From: an uncultured Planctomycetaceae bacterium
GTDB taxonomy: Bacteria; Planctomycetota; Planctomycetia; Planctomycetales; Planctomycetaceae
Direction of reading: 5' to 3'
Assembly (NCBI GenBank): GCA_903871805.1
Contig: CAIQIE010000010.1
Coordinates: 1 to 36,990 of the forward strand
Length of the DNA: 36,990 nucleotides
The notes below the pieces were generated by a model. It saw nothing but the letters and a program-made list of their open reading frames with translations. It did no database searches and had not been told where the DNA came from. Position numbers and translations under genes: made by a program. Shown one piece after another: positions 24,413-33,479 of the stretch (the first letter of the stretch is position 1; each line of letters begins with the position of its first letter).

Positions 24413-26071
24413 ATGGCACGCATCGTTTTACTGACGGAACCAGAATCCGTTACTTTCGAAATAAAAAAGTCCCCGTTTATCATGGGCAGGCAGCCAGATT
24501 GTGATCTGCAGGTCGATTCCGGGCAGGTCTCGAGGACGCATGCTCAGATTATCATCCGGGGAGATACCTTTCTGCTGGAAGATCTCAAGAGCGGAAATGG
24601 GACCTTTCTGAACGGAAAACCTCTGGAGAAAGGCCAGGTATGCCCAATTCCCCTGCAGGACGGTGACCGCATTAAGCTGGGGCCCATCAAACTCCGCTTT
24701 GAACTGGTGGCTTCCCCAAAAGGAAGCGAATCTGAAGACGCGGGTGTTGCGTTCAGCGACAACAATTCCTCGACCATTATGGGCAGTGCGGCTGCCCGGG
24801 GGTTCGGACTGTTTGAAGTTCGTCCGGAAGAAAAGCTGAAGGGAATCCTGAAGATCAATCAGGCCCTTGCCGGACAGGTGGAGCTCTCAAAAATCGCTCC
24901 CCTGATTCTCGATACTCTGTTCGATATCTTTCCGCAGGCCGACCGCGGCACAATTCTGGTGAAAATGGGAACCAGTGAGCGATTGGTTCCCATCGCTCAG
25001 AAACAACGTGCGGACGGCAATGACGAATCCGTTCGACTCAGCAGAACCATCATCATGAAGGTCCTGGAGGACCGCACCGGAATTCTCTCCGCAGATGCCG
25101 TAAACGATGCGCGATTCAATGCCAGTGAATCAATCAGCAATCTGGAACTGCGTTCCATGATGTGCGTGCCACTGCTGGATCTTTCAGGGAAACCCTTTGG
25201 CATCATCAATCTTGATACACAGAATCCCATGAAGCTGTTTACTGAAGGAGATCTGGAACTGCTGCTGGCAGTGGCAAGTCAGGCCGCTAATTCGTACGAA
25301 AATGTGCGTCTGCTGAAAAGTTACCTCGACAAGCAGAAGCAGGACGAAGAAATGCGGATTGCCATGCATGTCCAGAAAGCTCTGCTGCCGGAAAGCCTCC
25401 CAGCCGTACCCGGGTACAGCTTTTATGCGTCCTATGATGCCGCTCAGGCGGTGGGGGGAGACTACTTCGACTGCTTCCTGACCGGCAGCAATAAAATCTG
25501 TATCTCGTTCGGTGATGTGGCCGGAAAAGGAGTCCCGGGTGCTCTGATCATGTCCCGTATCTCCAGCGTCGTGCAAAATACCCTGAGCTTTACCGATGAC
25601 GTCGCCGTTGCCATCGATCGCATCAATCGCCACATGTGCCACAATATGGCTGCTGGTCGTTTTGTCACCTACACTCTGGGGGTAATTGATCTGTCGACCA
25701 ACAGAATTTCTCTGGCGAACGCTGGTCATTATGCTCTACTGATTCGCAAAACCAATGGAGAACTGGAACTCTTCGGCTCGGAAGCAGTCGGCATCCCGCT
25801 GGGAATCATGGATGACTACGCCTACGAAGTTGTTGAACGCGAAATTGCGCCCGGCGAGCTGTTTCTGCTGCGGACCGATGGCGTCGACGAAGCCATGGCG
25901 CCCGACAACAGCCTGTATTCCACAGAGAAGGTTCTGGATTTCATGAAAAACGGATCGACAAATCCCGAAGAGCTTGGGAAGTCTCTGCTGGCCGATGTGC
26001 GACGACACGCCAACGGCAGGCCTCAGAATGATGACATCGCGATCATGACATTCGGAAGACTCATGGAATAA
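24413..26071 (+). CDS. FHA-GAF-SpoIIE (PP2C) signalling phosphatase
   Basis: A 552-residue cytoplasmic signalling protein with three domains. Residues 1-100 are an FHA phosphothreonine-binding domain: MGRQPDC (24-30), SRTHA (40-44) and SGNGTFLNG (60-68). Residues about 145-305 are a GAF domain (LDTLFDIFPQADRGTILV, then MCVPLLDLSGKPFGIINLDT). Residues about 312-552 are an RsbU/SpoIIE-type PP2C phosphatase: MRIAMHVQKALLPESLP, GGDYFD near 348, GDVAGKGVPGALIMS near 366, and TDGVDEAM near 488 supply the metal-binding acidic residues. No membrane helix is seen. Such proteins typically counter Hanks-type kinases or act in anti-sigma partner switching. The FHA domain could dock on a kinase such as the ExbD-fused one here, but that link is speculative. 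Its stop is 79 bases from the convergent stop of the next gene. Confidence 0.95.
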   Translation: MARIVLLTEPESVTFEIKKSPFIMGRQPDCDLQVDSGQVSRTHAQIIIRGDTFLLEDLKSGNGTFLNGKPLEKGQVCPIPLQDGDRIKLGPIKLRFELVASPKGSESEDAGVAFSDNNSSTIMGSAAARGFGLFEVRPEEKLKGILKINQALAGQVELSKIAPLILDTLFDIFPQADRGTILVKMGTSERLVPIAQKQRADGNDESVRLSRTIIMKVLEDRTGILSADAVNDARFNASESISNLELRSMMCVPLLDLSGKPFGIINLDTQNPMKLFTEGDLELLLAVASQAANSYENVRLLKSYLDKQKQDEEMRIAMHVQKALLPESLPAVPGYSFYASYDAAQAVGGDYFDCFLTGSNKICISFGDVAGKGVPGALIMSRISSVVQNTLSFTDDVAVAIDRINRHMCHNMAAGRFVTYTLGVIDLSTNRISLANAGHYALLIRKTNGELELFGSEAVGIPLGIMDDYAYEVVEREIAPGELFLLRTDGVDEAMAPDNSLYSTEKVLDFMKNGSTNPEELGKSLLADVRRHANGRPQNDDIAIMTFGRLME

Positions 26072-26150
26072 AAACCGACTGTCTTCTGCATCTGTCACAA
26101 AACCCATGTCGCCTCTGTCAGGGGTTTTCCTGCCGCACAGACCTCGGCCT

Positions 26151-27830
26151 CTACTTGTCTGACCTTCCCGACTTTTCATCAAAACGACGATAAATCGGCA
26201 GATGCCGATAATAGATTTCCAGCGTCATGATACTGAGTGCCGTCTGGTAAATTCTGCCGCCGCTGTCGCCATGCGGATCCGTCACGTTCCAGCTGCCGGC
26301 TCCGGGGCCATCCTGCACCTGGGTCGACACAAGCTGGTTACGCATGCGCAGGTTCCACTGATCCCACAATTCACCGCCCCAGTGGTGAAGAACCTGCGAC
26401 GCATAATAGTTGTAATAAATGTTCTCGCGACTTGGTCCCACCTTTGAAAGGTGTTCCACGCCAGCCTTCAGCTCTGGCCGGTCACGCTGCCAGCCAAGAT
26501 ACATCTGACAAAGCAGCCCGACTGCCGTCATCGTATCTGTCGGTCCCCCCCGCGCTACGTAGCTGTACATCGACCCATTGTTGACGGACGCAGACTTCAG
26601 GAATTCCCGCGCACCCCGAAAGGTATCACCATCCACCGAAATTCGACAGGTTTTTGCGCTTTGCAGGGCCATGATCTGCCAACCCGTTACCGATGTATCT
26701 CCGGGTTCATTCGGTCGATAACGCCAGCCTCCACCCTGATGATCCTGGGCCTTTTCTATGAATTTGATCGCACCCGTTGCTGCCCGCCGCAGCACACGGT
26801 CTCCCGGTTCCATGGCAGATGCCTCACACAGACAAATGGTTGCCAAACCCTGAACGTACATGCCAGAGTTGCCCTGTGCTGTTCCGCGAAGATCGAGGCC
26901 CGAGGATGTCTGCTCGGCTTTGCTGATCAGATAGGTCAGACCTTTATTGACGGTCTCTTGAAACTGGCCTTTGCTTCTGTGTGTATGACCGCCTCCAAGA
27001 AATGTCAGCATCGCCATCGAAGTGGCACCCATTGTTGTGGCCTGCAACGATCCCCTCTGCCCGGCTTCTCCCACTTCCGCAAAATTCCATGAACCGTCTG
27101 GCTGCTGGATCTTCTGCAGCCATGTCAGTCCAAAGTTGACAGCCCGCTCACTTTCCGCGTTTCCACCATATTTTCTGACGGCCGCCTGTCTGCCGGCTTC
27201 GGATCGTCCGCCAAAGTCCCCCTTGATAAAGGGGATTTCCGGAACTTCCGTCAGATCTTCAAGCGGTAGCGTGACATCCTTGATGTCCTGAGATTCCATC
27301 TGCATCCGGTGCACTCCGTTGTCCAGTTCCGCCAGCATTTGCTGCATGGTGCTGTCCACGTGCAGGTCCTGCAGTGAATCCGGCTGCACTATTTCTACCA
27401 GCTCTTCGGGACGAATTGAGTCGTCTGCTGGTTCGACAGGGACTCCCAGTAATGTCAGAAGATCCCCCTGAACACTGGCAGGCATCAGCCACGCTGCGAG
27501 CAAAAGTCCCAGCATCACATGCATCAGAATACTGATCAGCACGATCACAATTTCCTGACGTCGCTTCTTTAAACCCGCAGGAAGCCGCGTCCGCAGAAAC
27601 AGTCTGAATTGCTGCAGTCGCTGAGTCAGTGCAATTGCCCATGCCGGTGGTCGAGACCTGCGACGACGTGTTTGTGACTGAACCCGCTGCAGGACTGACG
27701 ACGAAACCGCCGACGTTTCGGAGTTTGAGTCCAGAGCCCGCCGGCCAACCTGCGCCCCACTGCGGGGTGAATCTGTCGATTCTTCCGAGATACGTTTCTG
27801 ATGGGGTAACTTCGGCGATTCGTCAGACAT
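26151..27830 (-). CDS. Membrane-anchored prenyltransferase/squalene-oxidase-repeat protein
   Basis: A 559-residue protein. Residues 1-90 are polar and very basic (QTRRRRSRPP), and presumably cytoplasmic. One transmembrane helix spans about 94-117 (IVIVLISILMHVMLGLLLAAW). After an acidic spacer with PEEL and PLEDL motifs, residues about 215-555 contain alpha/alpha-toroid repeats of the squalene cyclase/prenyltransferase type: NFGLTWLQKIQQPDGSWNF, GLTYLISKAEQ, IKFIEKAQDHQGGGWRY, ALSIMTLEIYY. The DXDD catalytic motif of squalene-hopene cyclase was not seen, so it is more likely a binding protein of the kind common in planctomycetes than a cyclase. A weak aaaaccc/gggtttt dyad (26099-26128) lies between its stop and the convergent upstream gene. 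Confidence 0.9.
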   Translation of the reverse strand: MSDESPKLPHQKRISEESTDSPRSGAQVGRRALDSNSETSAVSSSVLQRVQSQTRRRRSRPPAWAIALTQRLQQFRLFLRTRLPAGLKKRRQEIVIVLISILMHVMLGLLLAAWLMPASVQGDLLTLLGVPVEPADDSIRPEELVEIVQPDSLQDLHVDSTMQQMLAELDNGVHRMQMESQDIKDVTLPLEDLTEVPEIPFIKGDFGGRSEAGRQAAVRKYGGNAESERAVNFGLTWLQKIQQPDGSWNFAEVGEAGQRGSLQATTMGATSMAMLTFLGGGHTHRSKGQFQETVNKGLTYLISKAEQTSSGLDLRGTAQGNSGMYVQGLATICLCEASAMEPGDRVLRRAATGAIKFIEKAQDHQGGGWRYRPNEPGDTSVTGWQIMALQSAKTCRISVDGDTFRGAREFLKSASVNNGSMYSYVARGGPTDTMTAVGLLCQMYLGWQRDRPELKAGVEHLSKVGPSRENIYYNYYASQVLHHWGGELWDQWNLRMRNQLVSTQVQDGPGAGSWNVTDPHGDSGGRIYQTALSIMTLEIYYRHLPIYRRFDEKSGRSDK

Positions 27831-28198
27831 CTGAAGTCCATTGAAAACCAGAGAGAACTGGCTGAAACCAAGGACTGAAGGACGGGAGAAACAGTGATGA
27901 CAGAGACAACTTTACGAGCTGTTTTTTTTGAGAACGATGGTGGACTACTTTGACCTCAGTTGCCGTCCGAAGCATCGGAGGCACATCGCTGCGGCAAACA
28001 GATTCTACCGGCAGCTGGCCAGCATTTGGTACTTAATTAAAACCGCAAAAGGTGAATCGAGCAAGGATGATGGCCCGGGTTGACGAAATTCACCGGAAAA
28101 CCTGACAGAAAATGCCCCCTGAAGATCGGCAAAGTTCCACATGTCAGCAAGCCGAATACAGTCTGAGCATCAGCTTCCTGCCTCGACCGTTGATCTCT
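27831..28198. other. Intergenic region, nothing recognised
   Basis: 368 bases between the OleC-like gene and the prenyltransferase-repeat gene, both on the minus strand. I see no gene, no T-tract terminator on the minus strand and no strong promoter. A ttaattaa octamer sits in its middle. The promoter of the repeat-protein gene is expected here. Confidence 0.4.
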
Positions 28199-29875
28199 TC
28201 AGTCGCTCTGTTTCTGCTGTGACGCCCATTCCGTAAGCGCTTCCCGATTGATTTTGACGTTGTGCCGCGTATCCACCGGAAATGAGGAATAAAACAGGAC
28301 ACGTTGAATGGTCGCGGTCAATTCGTTTTTCCTGCCCAATTCCAGAAGCTCACCACTCAGTTTCCGTCTTTCAGCGGCTGATTTCGGGAAACACCCCTGC
28401 TCTGGTTCGACAATGATCACGGGCCGTTGTCGTCCTGTCGGCCCCAATCCTGCGAGTGCCGAACGATACACCGCCGGATGCTGATCAAAGATCGCCTCGC
28501 AGCAAACTGAATACATCGGACCCTGCTCTGATGTCACAATGTGCGCTTTGCGACCACAAAACCAGAGCTGTCGCGTGGTATCCAGATACCCGACATCCCC
28601 CATGCGATGCCAGAAGGTCTCTCCATCCGAAATTTTTGCCAACGCGGTCGCTCGTGGATTGCGGAAGTACTGTCGCGTCGCCACAGGTCCACGCACGATG
28701 ATTTCGCCAATCTGTCCGGTGGGCAATGGCGTCGCAGCACTGATGTCCGCAATCGCTTCATCGCTGGCCGCAATAATTCGAACCTCAATACCGGGAAATA
28801 CTCGTCCCACACAGGTGCCCATTCCCATAGCCGTTTGCTGCGCGGTCCGGGAGAGCACTTCACGACCACCAATCGATGCTACCGGCAGGCACTCGGTTGC
28901 TCCGTAAGGTGTATAAACATCGGCCTGCGAAGAGAGTGCTGATGTCATTCTGCCCAGCACATGCAGTGGGACAGGTGCTCCCGCTGAAAGTATGCGTTTC
29001 AGGTTCGTCAGTGTCAGACTCTGATCTTCGCAGTACCGCCCCACCCTGTTCCACATCGCCGGAGATCCGTAAGCCTGAGTCACGTGATGTTCCCGGATCG
29101 CCCTCAGAATCTTCTCCGGATCGACTGTAGCCGGTCGCGTCGGGTCCATCTCCGGAATCACCGTCGTGACCTGCATGGCCAGATTGAACAGCGAAAACAG
29201 GGGAAAGCCAGGAAGGTCCGTTTCACCAGGAGCAATTCCATAGTGGTCGCGAATCAGGTCCACCTGAGCATTGAACATTCCGTGTTCAAAGACCACCCCT
29301 TTCGGCGTGCCCGTGCTGCCACTGGTAAAGATGATGGCGGCGTCGTCGCTGGCACGAGTTTCCGGAAATTCCTGCGGGATGTTTCGTCCGCTTTCCAGCA
29401 GTGTCTGATATGTTCGGCATCCCAGGGTTAGTCGGCGAGGTCGAACAATCACATTAAAGCGAGCGGATCGGTAGCGCCAGGGCATGATTCGACGAATCAG
29501 ATGCACCTGCGGAATCGCCACAAAACCATCCGGTACCACGTCATCCAGACATTTTAGAATACTGCGTTTGCCCATACCCGGGTCAACCAGAACACACACT
29601 GCACCCGCCCGAAATATCCCGAAGGTCAGGGCAATGAATTCAATCGAAGGACGCACCATCAACACCAGACGATGGCCCGGACGCACGCCCAGCTGTTTCA
29701 AACCGGCCGCTATCGCATCCACTTCCCTGTCCAGTTCCGCGAACGATATCTGAGTCCATGCTGTGCGACCACAGGGGTCGTGCGCCTCGGGGGCCACAAT
29801 CGCCTTCTGGTCCGGAACGAGACGTGCTGAATCCCGAAGTCGATCGGCGATATTGTGAACGATGCTACCCGTCAC
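28199..29875 (-). CDS. oleC: OleC-like AMP-forming acyl ligase (olefin beta-lactone synthetase type)
   Basis: A 558-residue member of the ANL adenylating superfamily. The AMP-binding P-loop IIFTSGSTGTPKGVVF (181-196), YTPYGATECLP near 317 and a C-terminal HNVKINREAL with a candidate catalytic Lys at 541 are all present. Several stretches are typical of OleC rather than general acyl-CoA ligases: GAVCVLVDPGMGKRSILKCL (91-110), CGRKAHIVTSEQGPMYSVCC, IFDQHPAVYRSALAG and SSFPVDTRHNVKI. OleC converts beta-hydroxy acids to beta-lactones in long-chain olefin synthesis with OleA, OleB and OleD. None of those partners is in the window, so either the pathway is split or the substrate differs. The start is GTG at 29875; no clear Shine-Dalgarno. 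The gene is flanked by gene-free DNA on both sides. Confidence 0.85.
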   Translation of the reverse strand: MTGSIVHNIADRLRDSARLVPDQKAIVAPEAHDPCGRTAWTQISFAELDREVDAIAAGLKQLGVRPGHRLVLMVRPSIEFIALTFGIFRAGAVCVLVDPGMGKRSILKCLDDVVPDGFVAIPQVHLIRRIMPWRYRSARFNVIVRPRRLTLGCRTYQTLLESGRNIPQEFPETRASDDAAIIFTSGSTGTPKGVVFEHGMFNAQVDLIRDHYGIAPGETDLPGFPLFSLFNLAMQVTTVIPEMDPTRPATVDPEKILRAIREHHVTQAYGSPAMWNRVGRYCEDQSLTLTNLKRILSAGAPVPLHVLGRMTSALSSQADVYTPYGATECLPVASIGGREVLSRTAQQTAMGMGTCVGRVFPGIEVRIIAASDEAIADISAATPLPTGQIGEIIVRGPVATRQYFRNPRATALAKISDGETFWHRMGDVGYLDTTRQLWFCGRKAHIVTSEQGPMYSVCCEAIFDQHPAVYRSALAGLGPTGRQRPVIIVEPEQGCFPKSAAERRKLSGELLELGRKNELTATIQRVLFYSSFPVDTRHNVKINREALTEWASQQKQSD

Positions 29876-30115
29876 TGGATTTTACCCTGAGTGGCTTTGG
29901 GATCCTGACTTGAGGGCCTTGCAGGCCTCGCCAGGATTATAACGTCCGTCGCCGTCCTGTCGTCGTTGCCTGACCAGTGTTTGCTGGATTGGGATAGGCT
30001 TCGATTCCAGACATGCCGTCTGTCTGGAAGGCCCCTGACGAAGGATCAAATCGCCGTGGATCAGAGGAATTCAAACCCCTTGTTGCGTTGCAGCTTGTTG
30101 TGCTCCAGAGTTGCG

Positions 30116-30364
30116 TTACTGACCTGCCTGCTCTTGTGACCGCACGGCGGGTTGCCGGGGCCGAGCATGCCCCCTCGACATCTCTGGTGCTGTAAGGCTC
30201 GGTTCCAGAGCATGATGGAAACGCGTTCGCCGCGCCGCTCGCACTGCTGGCAGCAACTGACCTGCGACAATTCCAACCGCAGTAATGTCCAGAGACGCTT
30301 CGATGAGTGTAAATCTTCGAATGCCTGCCCGTGCCGCCTTGTGATGCTGACACCATTCCAACAT
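30116..30364 (-). pseudogene. Decayed prepilin-like (DUF1559-type) fragment
   Basis: A short frame contains RRFTLIEASLDITAVGIVAG then QLLPAVRAARRTRFHHAL (about 30319 down to 30212). It is close to the N-terminal prepilin-like signature of the planctomycete DUF1559 family ([34 protein letters not shown]). The usual hydrophobic core is eroded by polar and small substitutions. The expected 250 or more residues after it are missing: the frame ends at 30116, and the other two frames in 29937-30276 give no clear continuation. A full-length gene is therefore ruled out, and a remnant is the best reading. A type IV pilin-like gene other than DUF1559 is also possible. Confidence 0.6.
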
Positions 30365-31203
30365 CATCTCACCCACCCTTGTGATCCCGGACACAAGAAC
30401 GTTGCCGGTTCTCAGAACCCTGGCAACAGCAGGAAGACGAACGACGCGACGACATGGGGACATCAGGCATGTGCCATCACACGTTGAGCACATGGACGAC
30501 CGCGTTCTCGATTAAAGAGAGCTTGCATATCAATAGGGATTGCACGGCACTGATGCCCTTCGATCTGGCGCGTGACAACAGTCGGTGCAGGAATCATGTC
30601 CGGAGGATTGTGCGGGCTATGGTTAAACGGCTGAGCCACCTCTATTGCCTGCCGTCAATGCCTGCGGAAAGGGACCCTGAGCAGTGTCACTTAACGCTCC
30701 AGGTGGTGTCCATGCGCCGTCTGCAGGCGTACCGCAGGTTGCTTCCGTACCGTAAACTGAGCAGTCTGTCTGCGAGCCTTCCGATTGCACAGTCTGGCCG
30801 TGTTCTGCTGATTCCTGAGGGCTCTGCGTTTTCCCGCCGTAAACCAGCGGTTATTGCCGAAAGCCGGAAAAGTTCAGGTCGGGATTTGACGATTTCCTGA
30901 AAGACGTATCGGTTTCTTCTCCGGTCAGGGCATGTTGCAGGGCGGGAAGAAATCAACGCGGAGCCGTTTGCATCCCTCTGGGGGATGCGCGTTTCAGTGC
31001 TTTCTGCCAGCCCCTTGATCCGGACGTTTTTGATCCCCTTCGCATTTGAATTTTTCCAGCTGACTTCTTTGTTCCGGAAGGGAATCCGGCCGGCTTTTCG
31101 ACAGAGTTTCGGAATCTTCCGACTCCGTCAGCTCCCTTTCCGAGCGGTGTGTCTGCAATCGAAGGACTCGGCAGGCCCGTGTTTCCGTCAAGGTTCCCAC
31201 GAA
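30365..31203. other. Gene-poor stretch, no recognised gene
   Basis: Together with the decayed fragment this makes about 1.3 kb (29876-31203) without an intact recognisable gene. Open frames at 30454-30900 (plus) and 30687-30956 (minus) overlap each other and have Arg/Ser-rich compositions typical of chance frames. The plus-strand frame that becomes the DUF1571 protein is open from 30985, but its part before 31204 looks non-coding. The stretch may be a graveyard of degraded genes. Confidence 0.45.
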
Positions 31204-32181
31204 ATGTCGATTGGCCGTCCTTCCAGTGGTGCTCGTCATCACAACGCCGCAGCCTTTCTTGCCATCAGCGCCTCCGCGTTTATCGCCTTCTCCTGCTTTG
31301 ATCCGGTCCCTGCAGGCGAAGAACCGCCTCAGCTACGGACTCCGCGCGAGGCCGAGATCGCGGTGCCGGTTCCACCTGAGGCCGCAGATATTGCTGCAGG
31401 AGAACGAAAAAACGTGATGGGACAGGAGACTCCTGTCGTGTCAGCCGGCAGTCTGGCTTTGTCAGAGCAGGAAACCGCGATTTTCTGCCTCCTGATGCTG
31501 GAAGATGGTGCCCGATTTCTCAGGAATCTGAACAGTTACTCCGCTGTCTTCCACAAGCAGGAACGCATCGGCGGCGATCTGAGTGATCTTCATCAGATTG
31601 ATTTGAAGGTTCGTCACTCACCGGCGTTCGGCGTCTATATGAAATGGCGTAATGGAGATAAAGGCCGCCAGGTGCTGTTCAACTCCGAGGAAGAAGACAA
31701 ACGCATGGTTGTAAAACTGGGCGGTCTGAAAGGTAAGTTTTTGCCGGCTGTGAAACTGGATCCGGAAGGCTCCCAGGCCATGGCAGAGGCACGCTATCCC
31801 GTGACAAAAGTCGGTTTGCTGGCAATGGCGGAACGGATTATTGAATTGCGTCGTGAAGAAATAAACCGGGATATCGCTGTGACGTGCCGGAGACTCGCGA
31901 ATCAGCACGTTGACGAGCGGTCCTGCTACTGCTTTCTTTTCGAATACGCTTCACGTGACATCAGCCCGGTCTATCGCAAAAGCCTCGTGATGATCGACAC
32001 TCGGTATCATGTCCCAATGAGAGTGCTGAACCATACATGGACAAACGATGAGGATGGCCTGACTGCTGAGCAGATCGACGAGAACACTTTGATCGAACAC
32101 TATTCCTTCTCTGACATCAATTTCGCAAAGGAATATGTGGCCGAGGATTTCAGCCGTGATAATCCGCTCTATCGGATGTGA
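31204..32181 (+). CDS. DUF1571-family exported protein
   Basis: A 325-residue protein of the DUF1571 family, known chiefly from planctomycetes and proteobacteria and without assigned function. It resembles outer-membrane lipoprotein carrier-type beta folds. Family signatures are LNSYSAVFHKQERIGGDLSD, LKVRHSPAFGVYMKWRNGDK, GRQVLFNSEEEDKRMVVKLG, GLKGKFLPAVKLDPEGSQAM and RYPVTKVGLLAMAERIIEL. The frame is open from 30985; ATG 31204 is preferred because it yields a signal sequence (AAAFLAISASAFIAFSC) with likely cleavage near VPAGEE or a lipid-modified Cys. The family link to lipoprotein or lipid handling is only structural analogy. A hairpin follows 41 bases after the stop. Confidence 0.9.
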   Translation: MSIGRPSSGARHHNAAAFLAISASAFIAFSCFDPVPAGEEPPQLRTPREAEIAVPVPPEAADIAAGERKNVMGQETPVVSAGSLALSEQETAIFCLLMLEDGARFLRNLNSYSAVFHKQERIGGDLSDLHQIDLKVRHSPAFGVYMKWRNGDKGRQVLFNSEEEDKRMVVKLGGLKGKFLPAVKLDPEGSQAMAEARYPVTKVGLLAMAERIIELRREEINRDIAVTCRRLANQHVDERSCYCFLFEYASRDISPVYRKSLVMIDTRYHVPMRVLNHTWTNDEDGLTAEQIDENTLIEHYSFSDINFAKEYVAEDFSRDNPLYRM

Positions 32182-32222
32182 TCTGATCGCTCACCGATCC
32201 AGTTTCTGACCGCCGGAAACAC

Positions 32223-32255
32223 AACCACCGCCCGTTTTCGGGACCGGCGGTGGTT
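32223..32255 (+). terminator. GC-rich hairpin after the DUF1571 gene
   Basis: Positions 32223-32232 (aaccaccgcc) pair perfectly with 32246-32255 (ggcggtggtt) around a 13-base loop, 41 bases after the stop codon at 32181. There is no T tract, so efficient intrinsic termination is uncertain. The rest of the 383-base gap to the convergent gene (32256-32564) shows nothing I recognise. Confidence 0.5.
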
Positions 32256-32564
32256 CAATCCCGGCAGGGGAAACTCAACCGTTCCAGCCGCACTGACTGG
32301 CTTCGTGGGCAAAGGGAACTCCAGGGCCGTGCGCTGCTGCGGTTTTTGTCTGACAAGTGTGGCCCGGGAACAACAAGCCTTTCGCCCACATCTCTACCGC
32401 TTGCTCCCATCCTTGCAGCAAGAGTTGCATGCATTCGATATCGCGGTTCCGCTGCGGGAACGCCAGTTCCCCGGACCGGTGATATCTTCCTGCCGTGGCC
32501 TGAGGGGTTTGCAGGCAGTACTCCGAACCCACTGGCGGAATCCCATGCCTCGCGAGGATCCAGG

Positions 32565-33479
32565 TCAGGCTGCATTTCGGCGACTGGGCACTGACGGCAA
32601 CTGCGGTTGCGACTGATGCCATGCCAGAATGCCCTGCAGCTTCGCCGCGTTCTCTGCGTCGCCCACAGCTTTCAGGATTCCTGCCGCGATCGGGCAGGTG
32701 AATCGATTCAGCAGCGGTCGCAACCACCCCGTGATTTCCACTCGCTGGCTTGCCGGAACCTTTTCAAAGCCCATACCCGTCTTGAATTGGTCCAGTGACT
32801 GCAGGTCCGACTGAATCGACTCGTAGCCATAGCACACCTGGGAAATGTCTTCGGACCTCAGACGCTCAGAGAGAAATCGAAACAGGAGTGCGTTGTTCGG
32901 AAAAGACTCCAGATGCTTCAGTGAGGATCGCACAATCACGAGATTGGCGACATCCCCCATCGTGAAGGAAATCAAGTAGGCAGCAAGATCACTTCCGACA
33001 AAGGAGGCCCATGCCTCGGCACCCTCGGTCTTCGCTGCCTCTTCATAATAGCGAGTCCACCAGGCCGCCAGATTTCCCGGAACCCGGCGCCCCTGACGAA
33101 TCAGCGTATCGGCATTCAACGGGATTGCCCGCTCTCGCAGCGTTTCAAACCCCACGCGCTCCACATGGCAGGCTTCAAGCCCGCGACGAACCTGGGTGCG
33201 GGTCCGGCTTCGCAGAGCCGGAAAGTCATAGTCCTTGCGGGAACACAGGACACGAAAACTTTCAACCCCCTGACCCGGCGGGCACCCAAAACGCGCAATC
33301 AGCCCATCACGTCCCAGAATCTCCGGTAATACAACCTTCGTGGCGTCGATGCTCTGATCAAACGGGAATGACGAATAAACACCACGCTGCGAGTTGAACC
33401 AGTAAAGTCCCCCGGATTGACGCACCGTATGCCCGATTCGCGAAAGAAAATCCGCAAAATGTCCCGGACTGACTGACAT
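32565..33479 (-). CDS. FemAB/GNAT-like acyltransferase-fold protein
   Basis: A 304-residue protein with features of the FemAB-like or BioF2-like GNAT domain. RTRTQVRRGLEACHVERV near residue 90 matches the helix-turn seen at the core of these proteins (R...IRRAE..G). A second half-domain follows with AYLISFTMGDVANLVIVRSS, then NNALLFRFLSERLRSEDISQVCYGYESI, where the acceptor/cofactor strand and the terminal alpha-beta unit are expected. Members transfer aminoacyl or acyl groups, for example in cell-wall or exopolysaccharide formation. The substrate cannot be read. The start at 33479 has GGAAAG some distance upstream. A perfect inverted repeat lies 30 bases before the ATG. It is convergent with the DUF1571 gene and follows the CehA-like gene at 360 bases. 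Confidence 0.7.
   Translation of the reverse strand: MSVSPGHFADFLSRIGHTVRQSGGLYWFNSQRGVYSSFPFDQSIDATKVVLPEILGRDGLIARFGCPPGQGVESFRVLCSRKDYDFPALRSRTRTQVRRGLEACHVERVGFETLRERAIPLNADTLIRQGRRVPGNLAAWWTRYYEEAAKTEGAEAWASFVGSDLAAYLISFTMGDVANLVIVRSSLKHLESFPNNALLFRFLSERLRSEDISQVCYGYESIQSDLQSLDQFKTGMGFEKVPASQRVEITGWLRPLLNRFTCPIAAGILKAVGDAENAAKLQGILAWHQSQPQLPSVPSRRNAA

Noticed and set aside
30454-30900. A 148-residue plus-strand frame in the gene-poor stretch
   Set aside because: It has no recognisable domain, an Arg/Ser/Leu-rich chance composition, no ribosome site and overlap with a frame on the other strand. Left as unannotated DNA.
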